Positions 9,313-28,411 of a stretch of 64,000 bases of DNA are shown here, in pieces. Under the pieces are notes generated by a model. The model was not told where the DNA came from and did not search any database. It saw nothing but the letters and a program-made list of their open reading frames with translations. Within the stretch, counting starts at the first letter, position 1. The number at the start of each line of letters is the position of its first letter. A program made the translations under genes and the position numbers. Source of the stretch: Steinernema hermaphroditum (lineage: Eukaryota > Nematoda > Chromadorea > Rhabditida > Steinernematidae); assembly GCA_030435675.1 (NCBI GenBank), contig CM059624.1, positions 6,348,769-6,412,768 on the forward strand. Reading direction: 5' to 3'.

Positions 9313-11556
9313 ATCGGAAGAAAGGAGGCAGTTTCTGTCCGTTCCGGTGCGTCAGAGGTCTTAAGTAGCGCGTTCCCGAGGGCAGGCCCAAGAGGAGGGT
9401 CGTCCGATCTCGTGGCGTCGCCGTTTTTTGTCCAATCGTCCGTCTACATTAATTTTTCTCGGCGGCAGTTTTTTGCATAACTTTTGCGCAAAATTTATCG
9501 CGTCGACGAGGAAGTGTCGATGACCGACTTCGTCACAACGAAAAACTCGTCTCGTGTTGCGTCCGCGCACGGAGATCAGTGCGTCTTCGAGAATGAACCG
9601 GGATGTGCTTTAGACGGAAGAGATCTCTCTTCCGGGGCGATCTTTCCGAGGCGGTAGCTCCGCGGAAGAGTAGTGTACGGTATAAGAAAAAAGGTCGACG
9701 TCGTGCAGGCTTGAAGCAGCAGGACAAGCTCGAGGTTCTAATGTTATGATTTAGTATATCATTTTACGGTCCGGAAACTTAATTACACGTAGGATCTACC
9801 TCTAAAGCGAGGTAAATTGTTTGAATAAATATACACTACACATTGCAAGAATATTACAAATTACTAGGTAAGCAGGGCTAGTACATATAGCTATCTTTCA
9901 TTGCAACTCCTAAGCTCGTAAAATCTAAACAGTCATCGAAGCATCTTGTCCGAGTTCCTCGAAAACAAAGGACTTCAGTAACAGCCACGCGACCTATTTC
10001 AATTTTTCTCTGTTCTACTTCTAAAAAAATCTTTTTGATGCACCCAAAAATCAATTGTCCTTGAGTTTTGTTCAATTTTGTAAAAATGTAAAAAACTATG
10101 TGCCCTTCATTCGCCGTCAACTTTCATTATTTGGCGTATATGAATAACGTAGTTCTTGCTCTCGTTCTTGTTTTCAGCTTTCGGTCCTTACCTATCGCTG
10201 TGTTTAATTTTTTTTTAATATTTGCGTAGCAATCCTTGTTTATTTTTTCATAACGCTCTAACGTCCTTAATAGAACCCGGCTCCAAGGCATAGAATACCT
10301 GCGCTTCCAACATCGTGCCAAGAAGGCCATCACAATCGTTTGACGACCCCCGCCGCCGGTGAACTTTTCTGTCCTGACGGTCCTTCCTCCTTGGTGTCCC
10401 ACAACACCCACCTCTACATCACTATGTTCGGCTTCATCCTCTAGTTACTCGAAGCCATCCTTTAGTGCCTCGAGGAGCGATGTAAGAGAAGCTACTCGTA
10501 CATCACTTCGCACTTCGCAATCTCGAGGTGCCAGATCGAGGTTGATTCGCGGGGTATAATCCGTGGAGGCATTTACATTTTATTACTTCGACCACGTTAG
10601 CATTCAGCTACTACTGCTCAATCTACGTGTTAGCACAAAAATCTCTTCTTATGCCACATTATCTCATTACACAATCATCTTGAAGGTCTTCCTTTCAAGT
10701 CAGAACCAAAAGCCAAACCTTCGAGCGTTTGTTTTTTATCTTCTTCCGTTGTAAATGTAAAGTAAGACGTTTGCATAAAAAGTCGTTTATGGCCTTGACG
10801 ACGCGAGCAGGGTGGAACGCGCCGAAAAACGCGACTCGCTACATTCTTCTAAAACACAAAAAAGAAATGACTTTGCGAACGAGTCTCGCAGTAAACATCA
10901 GTTCTTTGAATTCGCAGCACTGTACGTGCACAATCGGGCGGTGGTGATGCCTTTCTTGGTAAGACGTCGGAACTACGGCTTAGGTGTTCTAGGATTTCTG
11001 GGATCACTGTCTTCAGATCTTAGAAAGTCGCAAAGATGACCAAATTGTCCATGTGAAGCCATGCTAAAATATCTCTTGGATGCCCATCATATCTCTGGCA
11101 CGTAGACCTAACAGCTTATCATGTGTTGACGCCGTGAAAGTGGTCGCCTGACGATAGCTAAATGTAAACAAAGCTCATCATCTCAACAGAGCAAAACACA
11201 GGGCTTGTTCGAAAAGCTGATCGGCATGTAAATGTCAATAGGCTAAGGGCGATCTGAATCAGCTATTTTCTTAGTTTATTTTTGTAGTAGAACCAAAGAT
11301 AGCTCCGTTCGTTCCACCCTCACCGCTTTGACTCTGATCTCCATAGTAATGGAAACAGAAACAGTGTTGATCGTACTGACTATACCATAAGAATCGGTTT
11401 GAGTTCTTTTCGAGTCGCTGAACTTTCTGCACTTTGTTCATCACCAATCTACGTGCCCATCTGAAGAAGCGATAATGGAGACGCGTCCTATCAGCTTCAA
11501 AACACAACCGGTCCTTAAAAAGCCGTCTTCGGACAAGGCGTCCGTCCCTCTCAGGC
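9313..11556. other. No gene recognised
   Basis: This 2.2-kb region separates the Tyr/Gly-rich gene from the next cystatin. The open frames are short and unlike known families. A minus-strand frame at 10127-10411 is Arg/Lys-rich but has no supporting splice structure. Confidence 0.35.
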
Positions 11557-11888
11557 ATGCAGCGCCTCTTGATTCTCCTTCTTCTTGTGGCCCTCGTGGC
11601 ATCTGGTGGCATCAAAGGAGGCTGGAAGACGATCAGCCCTGATGATCCCTACGTTCAGGTACCCTTTTAGAACGCCATGCCCTGGATAGATCTGTTCAGG
11701 AAGTCGCCTCCTACGCCCTTTCCCGATTGAACAATGCCGATAAATACATCATCGACAGCGTGGAACGACAACTCGTTTCCGGCTTCAACTACCGTATCCA
11801 CCTCAACTTCACGCAGTTCGACTACCAGCGCAGTCTTTTGGTCTACGAAGACATAGAAGGTCTCAAGGAAATCAAGTCCTTTTGTTGA
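11557..11888 (+). CDS. Secreted cystatin lacking the second loop motif
   Basis: Exons 11557-11658 and 11700-11888 with a 41-nt intron (phase 0) encode 96 aa. The signal peptide is MQRLLILLLLVALVA, followed by IKGGW. The reactive loop reads RQLVSG, which fits QxVxG. The C-terminal half ends EDIEGLKEIKSFC without the PW pair, so the second hairpin loop is altered. The single cysteine is the last residue. Binding to target proteases is probably weaker than for the other copies. Confidence 0.85.
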
Positions 11889-12044
11889 TGGTAATTAGTG
11901 TTTCCATGGAATATCGTTTGTTGAGTCGATGATAAAAGAAATTTTAGGACGATTTTATGGATTTTTTCCTATTTTTCGTATATGAAAAAACTCGTGTAAA
12001 CTCGTGAATGACTACTCTAAAGTAACCGTAGTGCCAATAATGGC

Positions 12045-12257
12045 TCTTTCACAAGGTGCCCTTACCGGCGCCGTCACCGTCGCCGTCACCGTTGCTGTCA
12101 CCGTCGCCGTCACCGGCGCCGGCACCGTTTTGCATGTGAACAGCCGCCGGCGCCGTCACCGGCGCCATCACCGTCGCCGTCACCGTTCTGTGTTCACGTT
12201 GCCACCGGCGCCTTTTCACATACAAGACGGTGCCGGTGACGGCGACCTTGTGAAAGA
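12045..12257. repeat. GTCACC-repeat element with terminal inverted repeats
   Basis: A 13-nt end sequence (12045-12057, TCTTTCACAAGGT) recurs as its reverse complement at 12245-12257. The interior is GC-rich and made of GTCACC, GCCGTC and CCGGCGCC units, interrupted near 12130 and 12195 by AT-richer GTGAACA-type segments. It contrasts sharply with the AT-rich flanks. A small non-autonomous element expanded by internal repeats is the simplest reading. The open frame across it is a by-product of the 6-nt periodicity. Confidence 0.6.
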
Positions 12258-15200
12258 TACTTAAGTTTTATGAAAATGGAACAACCAGCTGCTGCAGATG
12301 CTCCACTCTGAACCACAGTCATAGTTTAGTCTATAAATTGAAAAATTTATCGCTCAAAAGGTGTGACAAGAACAAAATAGATCTAAAAGATCAAAATAAT
12401 GCAGAGTGCCCGATGAATAAGGGATTGAATGGGACTATGGATCTTTCGTTTGTGTCGGTAGCTACCTTAACGACCTTCACCACACAACACATAGGATGTC
12501 AGATACATGTGACTGTAATGTTTTGTCTTTCCACAGAGCCGAAGAAGAAGCTTGCTATTGAATAGATCAGTTTTTCCCATCGGCGCGACACTATTTGCCT
12601 GCCTCGTTTTGCTGTATAGCGCTATTATCTCTATACAAAACTGGTAATTTTTCATCCATTTGAACCGTGCTGTATTTTCTTTCTGTCCAGTAGCAGAACT
12701 CGGAAATTATTGCATCTCTTTGGCTCTTAAAACTACCGCACAAGATGCTGACGTAGTGCCCCCCCTATGGCTCTTTCCTTTTCCAGGAATTCCCCAGTTG
12801 TACGCACAATCGCCTGCTAAAGTAGGACACGTAGTATCGATTCGATTTTTTCGTGGTTACCCTTTCTAGCAATTTGTATTTTGGATCACGTAACTGTTCT
12901 TATTCTGCGTTTTTTCGAGCGGGAAACCATGGATAGACCTCTTTTTCGGTGTCAATTGTAGTCAGGAAAGCACGCAGAGCCGTAGGGGACACACCAGCTA
13001 CCATAAGCTCATGATACATTTTGGAGCCACACGCGAAATTCAGGAGATTTAAGCGTTGAGCTGTTCTGAGTAGCACAAATCCGTCGATATCTACGGTTAC
13101 GCAGTCATGTGCAGGACAACGATAAGGCGACGTTAGTTCTTTTCTTCATTTGCGCACCTATCCAACGTTCAAGGTACTAGTGATAACTTCTTAGTGTGGT
13201 GTGGTTTATGTAGGGAACACAATCTCAAGTTTTTTCAAATACAGTTCTTCGGGTGTAAATCCTCAAATTCTCTCTGATGCATCTTCTTGCCTAACAACAA
13301 GTCGGCGCCTTCGACGCTTCCGTTTTTCATTAACAATTTATGCGCAATCGAACGGTCGCCGGCGTCTCCGCGGCGGTTCTCCGCGTCCCCCGGGAGTCCT
13401 AAGAGAGTCTTTGTGCCCGTATTAGTCCCGCGATTGAGTCCATTTCGGGTGCGGACGCGTGCTTATGCAATTACTGCGCAGTCCAGGAGTCGGCCACCTC
13501 TGCACTCGGGCCGCGCAAACATCTTGAGACGAGTGGATTCCCACTTCATCCATCGATCGCATCCAGGTTGTCGTCGCCGCCGGAACTCGGAGGGTCGTTG
13601 ACAACGACGAACTCCGCTTCTTCTCACCTCTGCCGGATCGATAATCCGACGTTGTTTTGTCGGACCGTCGGATTACGCTCCGAGAAGAGGTAATTGTTTT
13701 CTTCGCCGCCCCGAATCCCTCGGGGCCGTTTGCCGCCTCGGCCCCGAAGTGTCAATCATCTGCTCTGACGCGCTTCTTTTCTGGCTCAATATTTCGAGAA
13801 TTCATTACATTCTTCTGTTATTCTGCACATTTGAACGTGAAACACATAAATCCTCTCAAGATAGTGATATTTTGCAAAAGAAATCTGAGCTCTCTATGTG
13901 CCTATTTTCAGCTTAATTTTATTTGTTTGCTCCTCTAGTCAACTCCTACGGCTATCTATTTACACGTTTATACCGATCAAAGTTGCCTTTCACTCCTTTT
14001 CAATCATGTTCTCCATAAATCCCACAAACCTCTCCGCAAGACCCCCGTCCATCAGTCGGCCTCCCATGAAATGGCCAAATCACTCTCCGGCGGCCCATAT
14101 CCGTCCTTCAAAGCAACTCTCGGAACACTTAGGGCCAACGATGGCGCATTATCCACTCCCTGTTTACCCGTTCTCCGACGCGATCGGCCACAAAATGACA
14201 AATCGCCGCTTCGCACGAAAACGTTCGTTCTGACGACTCCCGCGCGGATTCGTTCCCCTTCCCTCAGATGAGTATGTACTATATGGGTCCCTTCCTTCGA
14301 CCGCTTTTTCGTTTTTACGGGTGCGCATTGTTGCGGGCCACCCGCCGCGGAGGGTCATCCATCCTCTCAGGTGCTCCGTTCTTTGTTCAAAGAAGGCAGT
14401 GGACGGCCCTTCTCATAATCCAATCGTCCAAAAACGACCATAATTTATGGCTTCGCCGAGGTCGTAAAATAAACAAAGAAAATTCGGAATTTCCTGAAAT
14501 AACAAAAAAGGGCAATCGGAATAGCTTAGAAACCGAACCAATTATGTTCCGTTTTGCTTTTTTTCGTGTGACGATTCAAACACTGCTTTAACCGGATAAG
14601 CGCCGGGTTCTTATAATTCGACGGATGCCCGAAAAAAAAGAAGTATATCAGATCTGTCAAGTCTTTTTTATTTTTGTTCATTAGGTAATGTAATCAGTCT
14701 TCAACTCCTGAGTCACATTGATTTATTCGAGTAGGAATATCCGAGTTAGGGTGGGAAAATGTGTCGTTCGGAAATGGATAAAATAATTTTTTTTTTTTTT
14801 GTAAATTTTTTGAAAGTTTAGTTTGTGCAAGACTTAAGAACCCCGTCTTCCTTCCCCTTTTGAAACGCTCTCTCTAACCGTTTGCTCTCGATCTAATTTT
14901 CTGCCGGAAATCGAAGAGATAGCATATTTTACCACTGAAACGAACACTTAAACGTTTCCGTTTCTAATCCTATCCAACAGCACCACAAAACAGAACAGAA
15001 CAAATATTTCGACATAAGAAATTCTTTTCATCGATGACTCATATCAAATCGACTGCATGACACATTGGAAATAAAAGGCGAGTACCGTAATAGTAACTGC
15101 CCATAATACCGCATAAAGAATAAAACTAAAGACAATACGTAAGCTAAATAACAGAAACTAATTCATAGTTTTAACCTTGCAAAACAAATAAAAGGTCCAT

Positions 15201-16090
15201 ATCTTATCGTCAAAGACACTTATGTGAAGATTACAAACTGATATACCCTAAAATCAGCGATCCAAGATGCTGTCAGTTCTGTATAAAGCAGTGCCCCCAA
15301 GTGCACTTTTCACTTCAAGCTGATCACTTGACAGTGGACTGGAAGTGGAGCAGTAGAGTAGAACTACCCATCACCAAGCTTCAAGTATAACGTTACTTTT
15401 TGAGTTCCACACACCATGTAGGTACAAGAACAAAAAAGTACAAGCTACTATTTCCTTCGTGTCCCTTGAACTGTTCTGATATATTTGATATACCAAAGCA
15501 GTTTCTTTTTTGATTCAGGAGAATTTCCGCAGATTTGGAGGCACTTTTGAAAGGCACATTCCCAGTGGAAACATAACCCCCAATTCCCAGAAGATGTCTT
15601 TTGCGGAGAATTTCTTCGCACGTCCATTACGTCGGCGCTTATGCGCTCCGACATCTTCCGCCTTTTAAAAATTAATGTCAGTTAGTCCTTCGGAGAGATT
15701 AATGGACCTCGTGCACACTTTCATGAGATCAATTCCAAGCGGAGATTCTCTGAAACCCGATCCAGCTCTATCATAGCTTCTTATACTTCTCCTCATGCGA
15801 CCTCTTCTTCACAAAGACCATCTCTCATTCTCACAGATGGCGTCCGCTTTTTCTAACTCCTGCTCTGTTTACGTAACTCAGAGTGCTCTCCTGATCACTG
15901 ACCTCTCCCTCCTCTCATCAATCACCATCTGCGGGCACAGTTGTCTTCGCCACGGTCACAGGACCTACTCTCGCTCTGTTTTGTCGCCTCCGTGGCGAGT
16001 GGCACCACCGCCGTCGACAGCTGATGGCGCCGTTCGCCTTTAATCCGAATTGAACTTCGAATGTCATTTGAATTCTTTCAGTGTTAGACC
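12258..16090. other. Gene-poor region
   Basis: About 3.8 kb without a supportable gene. A 10-bp-arm hairpin (TAATCCGACG at 13642-13651 and its complement at 13666-13675) is the only clear secondary-structure element. An A/T-rich block spans about 14600-15450. Confidence 0.35.
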
Positions 16091-20845
<4,755 letters not shown>

Positions 20846-20849
20846 GGCG

Positions 20850-21446
20850 ACGTAGCGGGATATCCCAGAGCGGGTGATTAAGCTCTTTTCAGATGATGCG
20901 ACAAATAACAGCTCTCTGCTCCCTTCCACTATTTTTGTTTTGCTAAACACCTTTGATGTGTATTTTGTGTGTGCCACAGCAATAATAAAGATCTTAATGG
21001 TGACTAATTGGCTGTACAGCAAGGGTCCGACCTTTCACCACACGGCGTCGGCAGAAGACAGGCGGCGGCAACATTGGGTCAAATTTCGAGTTGGGGAGGA
21101 ACAGCCATTTGTGTAACAGCAGAACAGAGATTCCACAGAAGGTTGAAAACATTGGACGGTGACACATAGAGGAGATGTTTGCAAAAGACGAGCGGAAAAC
21201 AAGCGCTCGTCGACATCAGAGCAAACACCGTTTCACTATCCTATCATAGCCACTGAAGTATTTGTGAGGCAACAAGGATCAGCAAGTTCAAGTGAAGTGG
21301 GTGGAAGATACACAAAAGTTGTGTCCCACACCGCAGCGTTCGAATTCGAGAAGTCGAGAAGGCGAAAAAATATAACGTGAACCATGCAAAACCGTCAAGA
21401 CAAGAACGATGAATAACTTTATTTCAGATCACACAAATTCAACTTG
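20850..21446. other. Intergenic between protease and exosome gene
   Basis: It holds the 3' UTR of the protease (AATAAA at 20984-20989) and the minus-strand AATAAA of EXOSC4 at 21418-21423. No gene was seen between them. Confidence 0.5.
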
Positions 21447-22298
21447 TTAGCTAACAACTGCTGGAGCCGCAAAGGCGCGTTCAACCCGATCGAAGGCACC
21501 CCGCACGTGACTCATAAGGGCTGTGCGCATCAGCCCGCTTATCTGAACTGCTCCATGCATCGCCGAATCCAGCATCTTCTCGATATTGTCTTGATGCATG
21601 CAGTTCTCGAGGTTCATCAGGACCATGCTTTCGCTTTCTACCAGCGCTCCGATCGTAAGTCGAGGAGAGTTTGCGTTTTCTTCGCGTCCGCATAGGTCGA
21701 TGCATCCCTGGTCTTCGGAGAATCCTACACAAACGGCGGCTGGCATTCCTTTCAGGGCAATTCCCGCATCGGCAACGGCTAGTGCAGCAGCGTTGAAACA
21801 AGTGGCCAACGTGGATCCATCCATCTGCAACAGCCTATTAGCAATCTTTCAAGTTTGTACCCTACGTACCGTTAAGATTTCCAGATAGATGTCGATCTGA
21901 CTACGGGGATAGAGTGTTGTCACTATCACACTCTCCATGGCGTTCTCAATCAGCCGCTCGTTATCGTGACTTCTACGGTCTCCTCTTTGGCGTTTGCGCT
22001 GTTCGGTGCCGGAGAAGAGGGCGGTGCTGAACAGGCAATTTACGAAGGAGCGATCTTCGAGAGTGCGACCGCGCTGTCGGGGTTCGTGTGGACCGTAAAC
22101 GGCACAGAGGACCTACAACATATAAGAAAATAACAATTCATGGAATGAAACAGAGCCGTTTACCTTTGTGTTTCCCTGCTCCCAGTAAACTGATCCGTCG
22201 GCATTTGGGTAGCAGTTGAAGCGGACCGTCGCGTTGCGGACTTGATCCGCCGTCCGTCCGTCACGACGGAATCCGAATTCTGAGAGAATTTCCGTCAT
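21447..22298 (-). CDS. EXOSC4: Exosome complex subunit RRP41 (EXOSC4 homologue)
   Basis: Three exons, 22298-22164, 22112-21870 and 21824-21447, all phase 0, give 251 aa, close to human EXOSC4. The RNase PH fold is recognisable throughout: GFRRDGRT at the N-terminus, QGNTKVLCAVYGPHE, a GDRRS segment, LYPRSQIDIYLEIL, and NAAALAVADAGI. It forms part of the hexameric RNase-PH-like ring of the RNA exosome, which processes and degrades RNA in nucleus and cytoplasm. In animals this subunit is catalytically inactive. Start choice: the ATG aligns with the human start and follows a TTTTTCAG site that could be the spliced-leader acceptor. It is divergent from the gene starting at 22717. Confidence 0.92.
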
Positions 22299-22716
22299 TT
22301 CTTGAACGGTCCTGAACGGAGTGATTCTGAAAAACACAAAACAACAGAACTACATTCACTCTTAACAGTCGAAAGAGAATACGACAAAACAATGCAAATA
22401 AAATAAAACGATAGCAAGCGAAACAAAAACAAAAGCAAGAAGAGAGTGCAAATTCGCAAATCTCTTGATTTGAGAGAGCGCAAATTCGCAAATCCCTTGA
22501 AAGTTCGTGCTGGTCTCGACGCGACGAATTCGGAATGCTCCGCTAGATTGTCTCTTTGCACAAATAATCCATGGACTATCTAGAGACTGTCTTCCACGAG
22601 ACGGTCGGTCCTGACACGAGAATCATACCAGACTGTCTGTCAGACGGCAACTCTACTGTCTTCCCGAAACTCGATCATTCTGCTGAGGTGTATTGCATCG
22701 TTTGCAGACGATTAAT

Positions 22717-23505
22717 ATGGACGCGAAGAATCAAGATACACTGAAAGATGCGCGGAATCAAGGCGCCCCGAAGGAAGCAGAAAAATTATGCGATAATACG
22801 AAAGACAGCAAGCCGCTTGAACAAGTAAGTGTAATGAGTTGGAATTCACGTGAAGTGTCCAAATTAAGACAGAAGCGCCGCGAGTTATGCTCAACGAGTG
22901 GATCGACTGCCGCGAAGGTGATGATTTCCCAGCCGATAAGCAAATGATTCGGGCTCTGGGACGTCCACTGAAAACGGGAAACGGCGAACAGGACCAATAC
23001 GTTGCACTGTGGTATCTCCATGGAGTACCGGTTATGGGACGCGCATGGAATAACGCTGGAAAAATTGCGGCTTCCTTCTCTGAGTGTGGTTCAGCTTAAT
23101 TTCACGCGTCATGTGATTGTTTCAGCACGAAGAGAGAGCACACGGGTAATAAACTCGGTTCCATGTCGTATCTCCTGGAGCTGCACCCTCTGGCGGCTGG
23201 ATTTGACTACAGCTGGCAGCCATTTAAGGAAGCTGCAAAACATGGAGAGAAGGTGTGGCATCCGGTGCACATCAGCTTCGTCGCGCCATGCGTTTTGATC
23301 TACGGAGAGAACAAGACTGAGGTACTAGGAGGTGCCAACTTGAAGGACGAATATGCTACCGCTGCTGTAGACGGACGTGTAATTAAATTGATGGGGCGGG
23401 ACATTCAGGCTTGTCAGGTACGATTCCTGTATTCGTTACAACATAAATGACACCATGTTTCAGATTTTGTGCCGAAAGGATCGCGATGATACAGCTTCGA
23501 TCTGA
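22717..23505 (+). CDS. DM9-like or nematode-restricted conserved protein
   Basis: Four exons, 22717-22824, 22869-23083, 23126-23417 and 23464-23505, encode 218 aa without signal peptide or membrane segment. The first 36 residues are polar. The body carries DQYVALWYLHGVPVMGRAWN and, later, VWHPVHI, a V-L-I-Y-G-E-N-K segment and EVLGGANLKDE. These recall DM9/natterin-type repeats and a conserved set of uncharacterised nematode proteins. The similarity is from memory and not tested. The exon 1-2 junction is the weakest part (acceptor AAATTAAG). The ATG lies 9 nt after a TTTGCAG site. Its function is unknown. Confidence 0.6.
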
Positions 23506-24046
23506 ACGGCACGAAGATTATGCTATGAAGAAGCGTTCACGATATAATAGTAAGGAATTAAATTATGTGAGGTCATGGTGTAGATTCTATAATCTTTCGA
23601 TGCGAATATTAAATATATTTATGCATTTCATAGTGTTTATGCTGATGCTACTTTCGGGGTTGTTTAACGTAGGGTTGTCCGCCTTATATACTACACTCTG
23701 TCGGAGTTTCTTGGACAGAAGCGGTAACGAATATAATCAGAAACATTCCGCCTGGACACTACAATAATCCGATGTGATCTCCTAGCGATGTTGTACACAC
23801 AGCAGTTCGAACAAGAAAACTCCGGTGGATGAGCGGCATATACTGCGGTTCAGCGCAAATACAATCTGAATCGAGTACGGCTCTCGACGCGATTGCAGTT
23901 TAGACGGTACTGCTCCTCGGAGTTTTATTTGTCTACCTGTCTGCCAGCGTGCGGTCGTATGGTGTGCTCCCGCCCTCGTTGTTTTGAGCGTGTTCCGTGA
24001 ATCTCTTCAAGCGATTTTCCTTCTGATGGTGCTGTGTTTTCAGGAA
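23506..24046. other. Intergenic, AT-rich
   Basis: No coding exon was supported. Immediately before 24047 is GTGTTTTCAG, the presumed trans-splice acceptor of the eIF4G-like gene. Confidence 0.4.
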
Positions 24047-26846
<2,800 letters not shown>

Positions 26847-26900
26847 ATACCATGATAGAAGTGCGGACTTGTTGTTCATAGTGCGTGTTATCCAAATAAA

Positions 26901-27419
26901 TTTTGTTACAATTTCCTTTTTGGCGTCTTTCTATTTACACCGGTCAGGCGGCTTTGCGAATGTGGGTTATGATCTGGCGTCCTGACGTCAGCGGAACAAA
27001 GAGTGCCTTGAGTAATATTACTAACATAAGATAGATCTTCTTAGATGTGCAGAGTATCCCACAGTAGCACATTTTAGAAAAGAGTGTTCAGCAGAGAGAG
27101 CAACGCCTTTTTCGAGCCACCTCGCCACGAAAATGACGCTGCTCTATTTGGACTTTGCCTCCCAGACTGCCCCATCCGCTTGCCTCACACAGACAGTAGA
27201 GGCACAAGCGGCCTACGAAGCGGTCACCACCTATTTACAGGAAAAGTTTATTCAAGTAACACAACATGATTACTAAATACAGAGCGTTCCGAAGACCGCG
27301 GCTCAATAGATCATAGCCGGAAATGAATTATTATGTACAAAGACTGGTTGATTCAAACTTGTTCAAAGTGGGTGCAAGAACAGATAAAGCGCGGTTAAAA
27401 AACATTCACCTGTGTCGTT
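26901..27419. other. Intergenic, no gene seen
   Basis: It lies between the poly(A) signal of the eIF4G-like gene and the stop of the CHP gene. No coding signal was identified. Confidence 0.45.
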
Positions 27420-28411
27420 CTAATTCAAAAAACGGATGGACATCTTCTGCTCGATGTCGGTCTTCTCCATTGCCTTGCAGAACTCTTGGAAGGAGATCTT
27501 GCCGTCGTTGTCCGCATCAGCCTCGGTGATCGTTCTGTCAGCGATGCTATCAAGCTGAAAAGGCTTAATTCATTCAGAGTACAGAGATTTGCTCGCGTAC
27601 CTGCTCGGCTGTAATATTCGCACCGACCATCATGTTGAGAATGACCTTGAACTCGTCGCGGGTGATGTACCCGTTTTTGTTCAAGTCGTACATAGTGAAG
27701 GCAACTGAAAAGTACATAGTTCATATAAAGTTCGTAGCACGCACTTACATCGCAGCTTTTCGTCTCGACTGTTCACAATGTTCGGCTTCGTTTTGTTGAT
27801 GGGTCGGAAGTGCGCGAGCACCTTTATGAACTCTCGAAAGTTGATTCTCTGGTCGGGGCTAACCCTGTAACCCGACTCGTCACGGACGCTAAAAAGTGAA
27901 GCATGAGAAAACAAAACACACAAAGGAAGCAACAATGGAATCTTATAGCATGGTTTTGTGCACCGGAAACAGATGGAATGAGGGAACACATTCGTCTAGG
28001 AGACAGCGTTTTGAACATTTTAGCCAAACTGTCACATCACTTTTGAAAACTTTGGAGACTCTAGCGGTCACTGACGTCTCAAGTGCGCAAAACGATCACA
28101 CATCAACATCAGCTGTTTAAAGTAAAGCGAGACGGCGGTGCGAACTTACGTTTCGCTGAAGAATGCGTCGACAATGCGATCTCCCAGAGGATTTATGGCC
28201 AATTCTGGGATTCTGAGGAAGTCGTCGCGATCAAGATATCCTCTGCCTAGATGGAACAATAAAGCCGTGAAGTGCTTCGCAGCTCACCTTGCTTATCCAG
28301 AGAGAGGAATCTGCTGTAAAGGCGGACGATCTGGTTGCGAGAGAATCCGGTCTCTTTCTGGATCGATTGGATCTCCTCTTCTTGAAGCATAAGTGAACTC
28401 GTGCTGCCCAT
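27420..28411 (-). CDS. CHP1: Calcineurin B homologous protein (CHP1-like, EF-hand)
   Basis: Five exons, 28411-28288, 28246-28150, 27888-27749, 27704-27601 and 27554-27420, encode 199 aa, close to human CHP1. MGST at the start is an N-myristoylation site. [31 protein letters not shown] and VLAHFRP match the CHP family. EF-hands 3 ([12 protein letters not shown]) and 4 ([12 protein letters not shown]) look calcium-competent; hands 1 and 2 are degenerate, as in CHPs. CHPs are obligate partners of Na+/H+ exchangers and act at membranes; the C. elegans counterpart is PBO-1. The last residues QKMSIRFLN are also conserved. Confidence 0.93.

Noticed and set aside
10127..10411. 94-codon basic minus-strand frame
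   Set aside because: No ATG-proximal context or homology. It could be a relic but cannot be supported.
12004..12264. 86-codon frame of Val-Thr-Val-Ala repeats
   Set aside because: A translation of the GTCACC hexamer repeats. There is no start context or homology, so the DNA repeat explains it.
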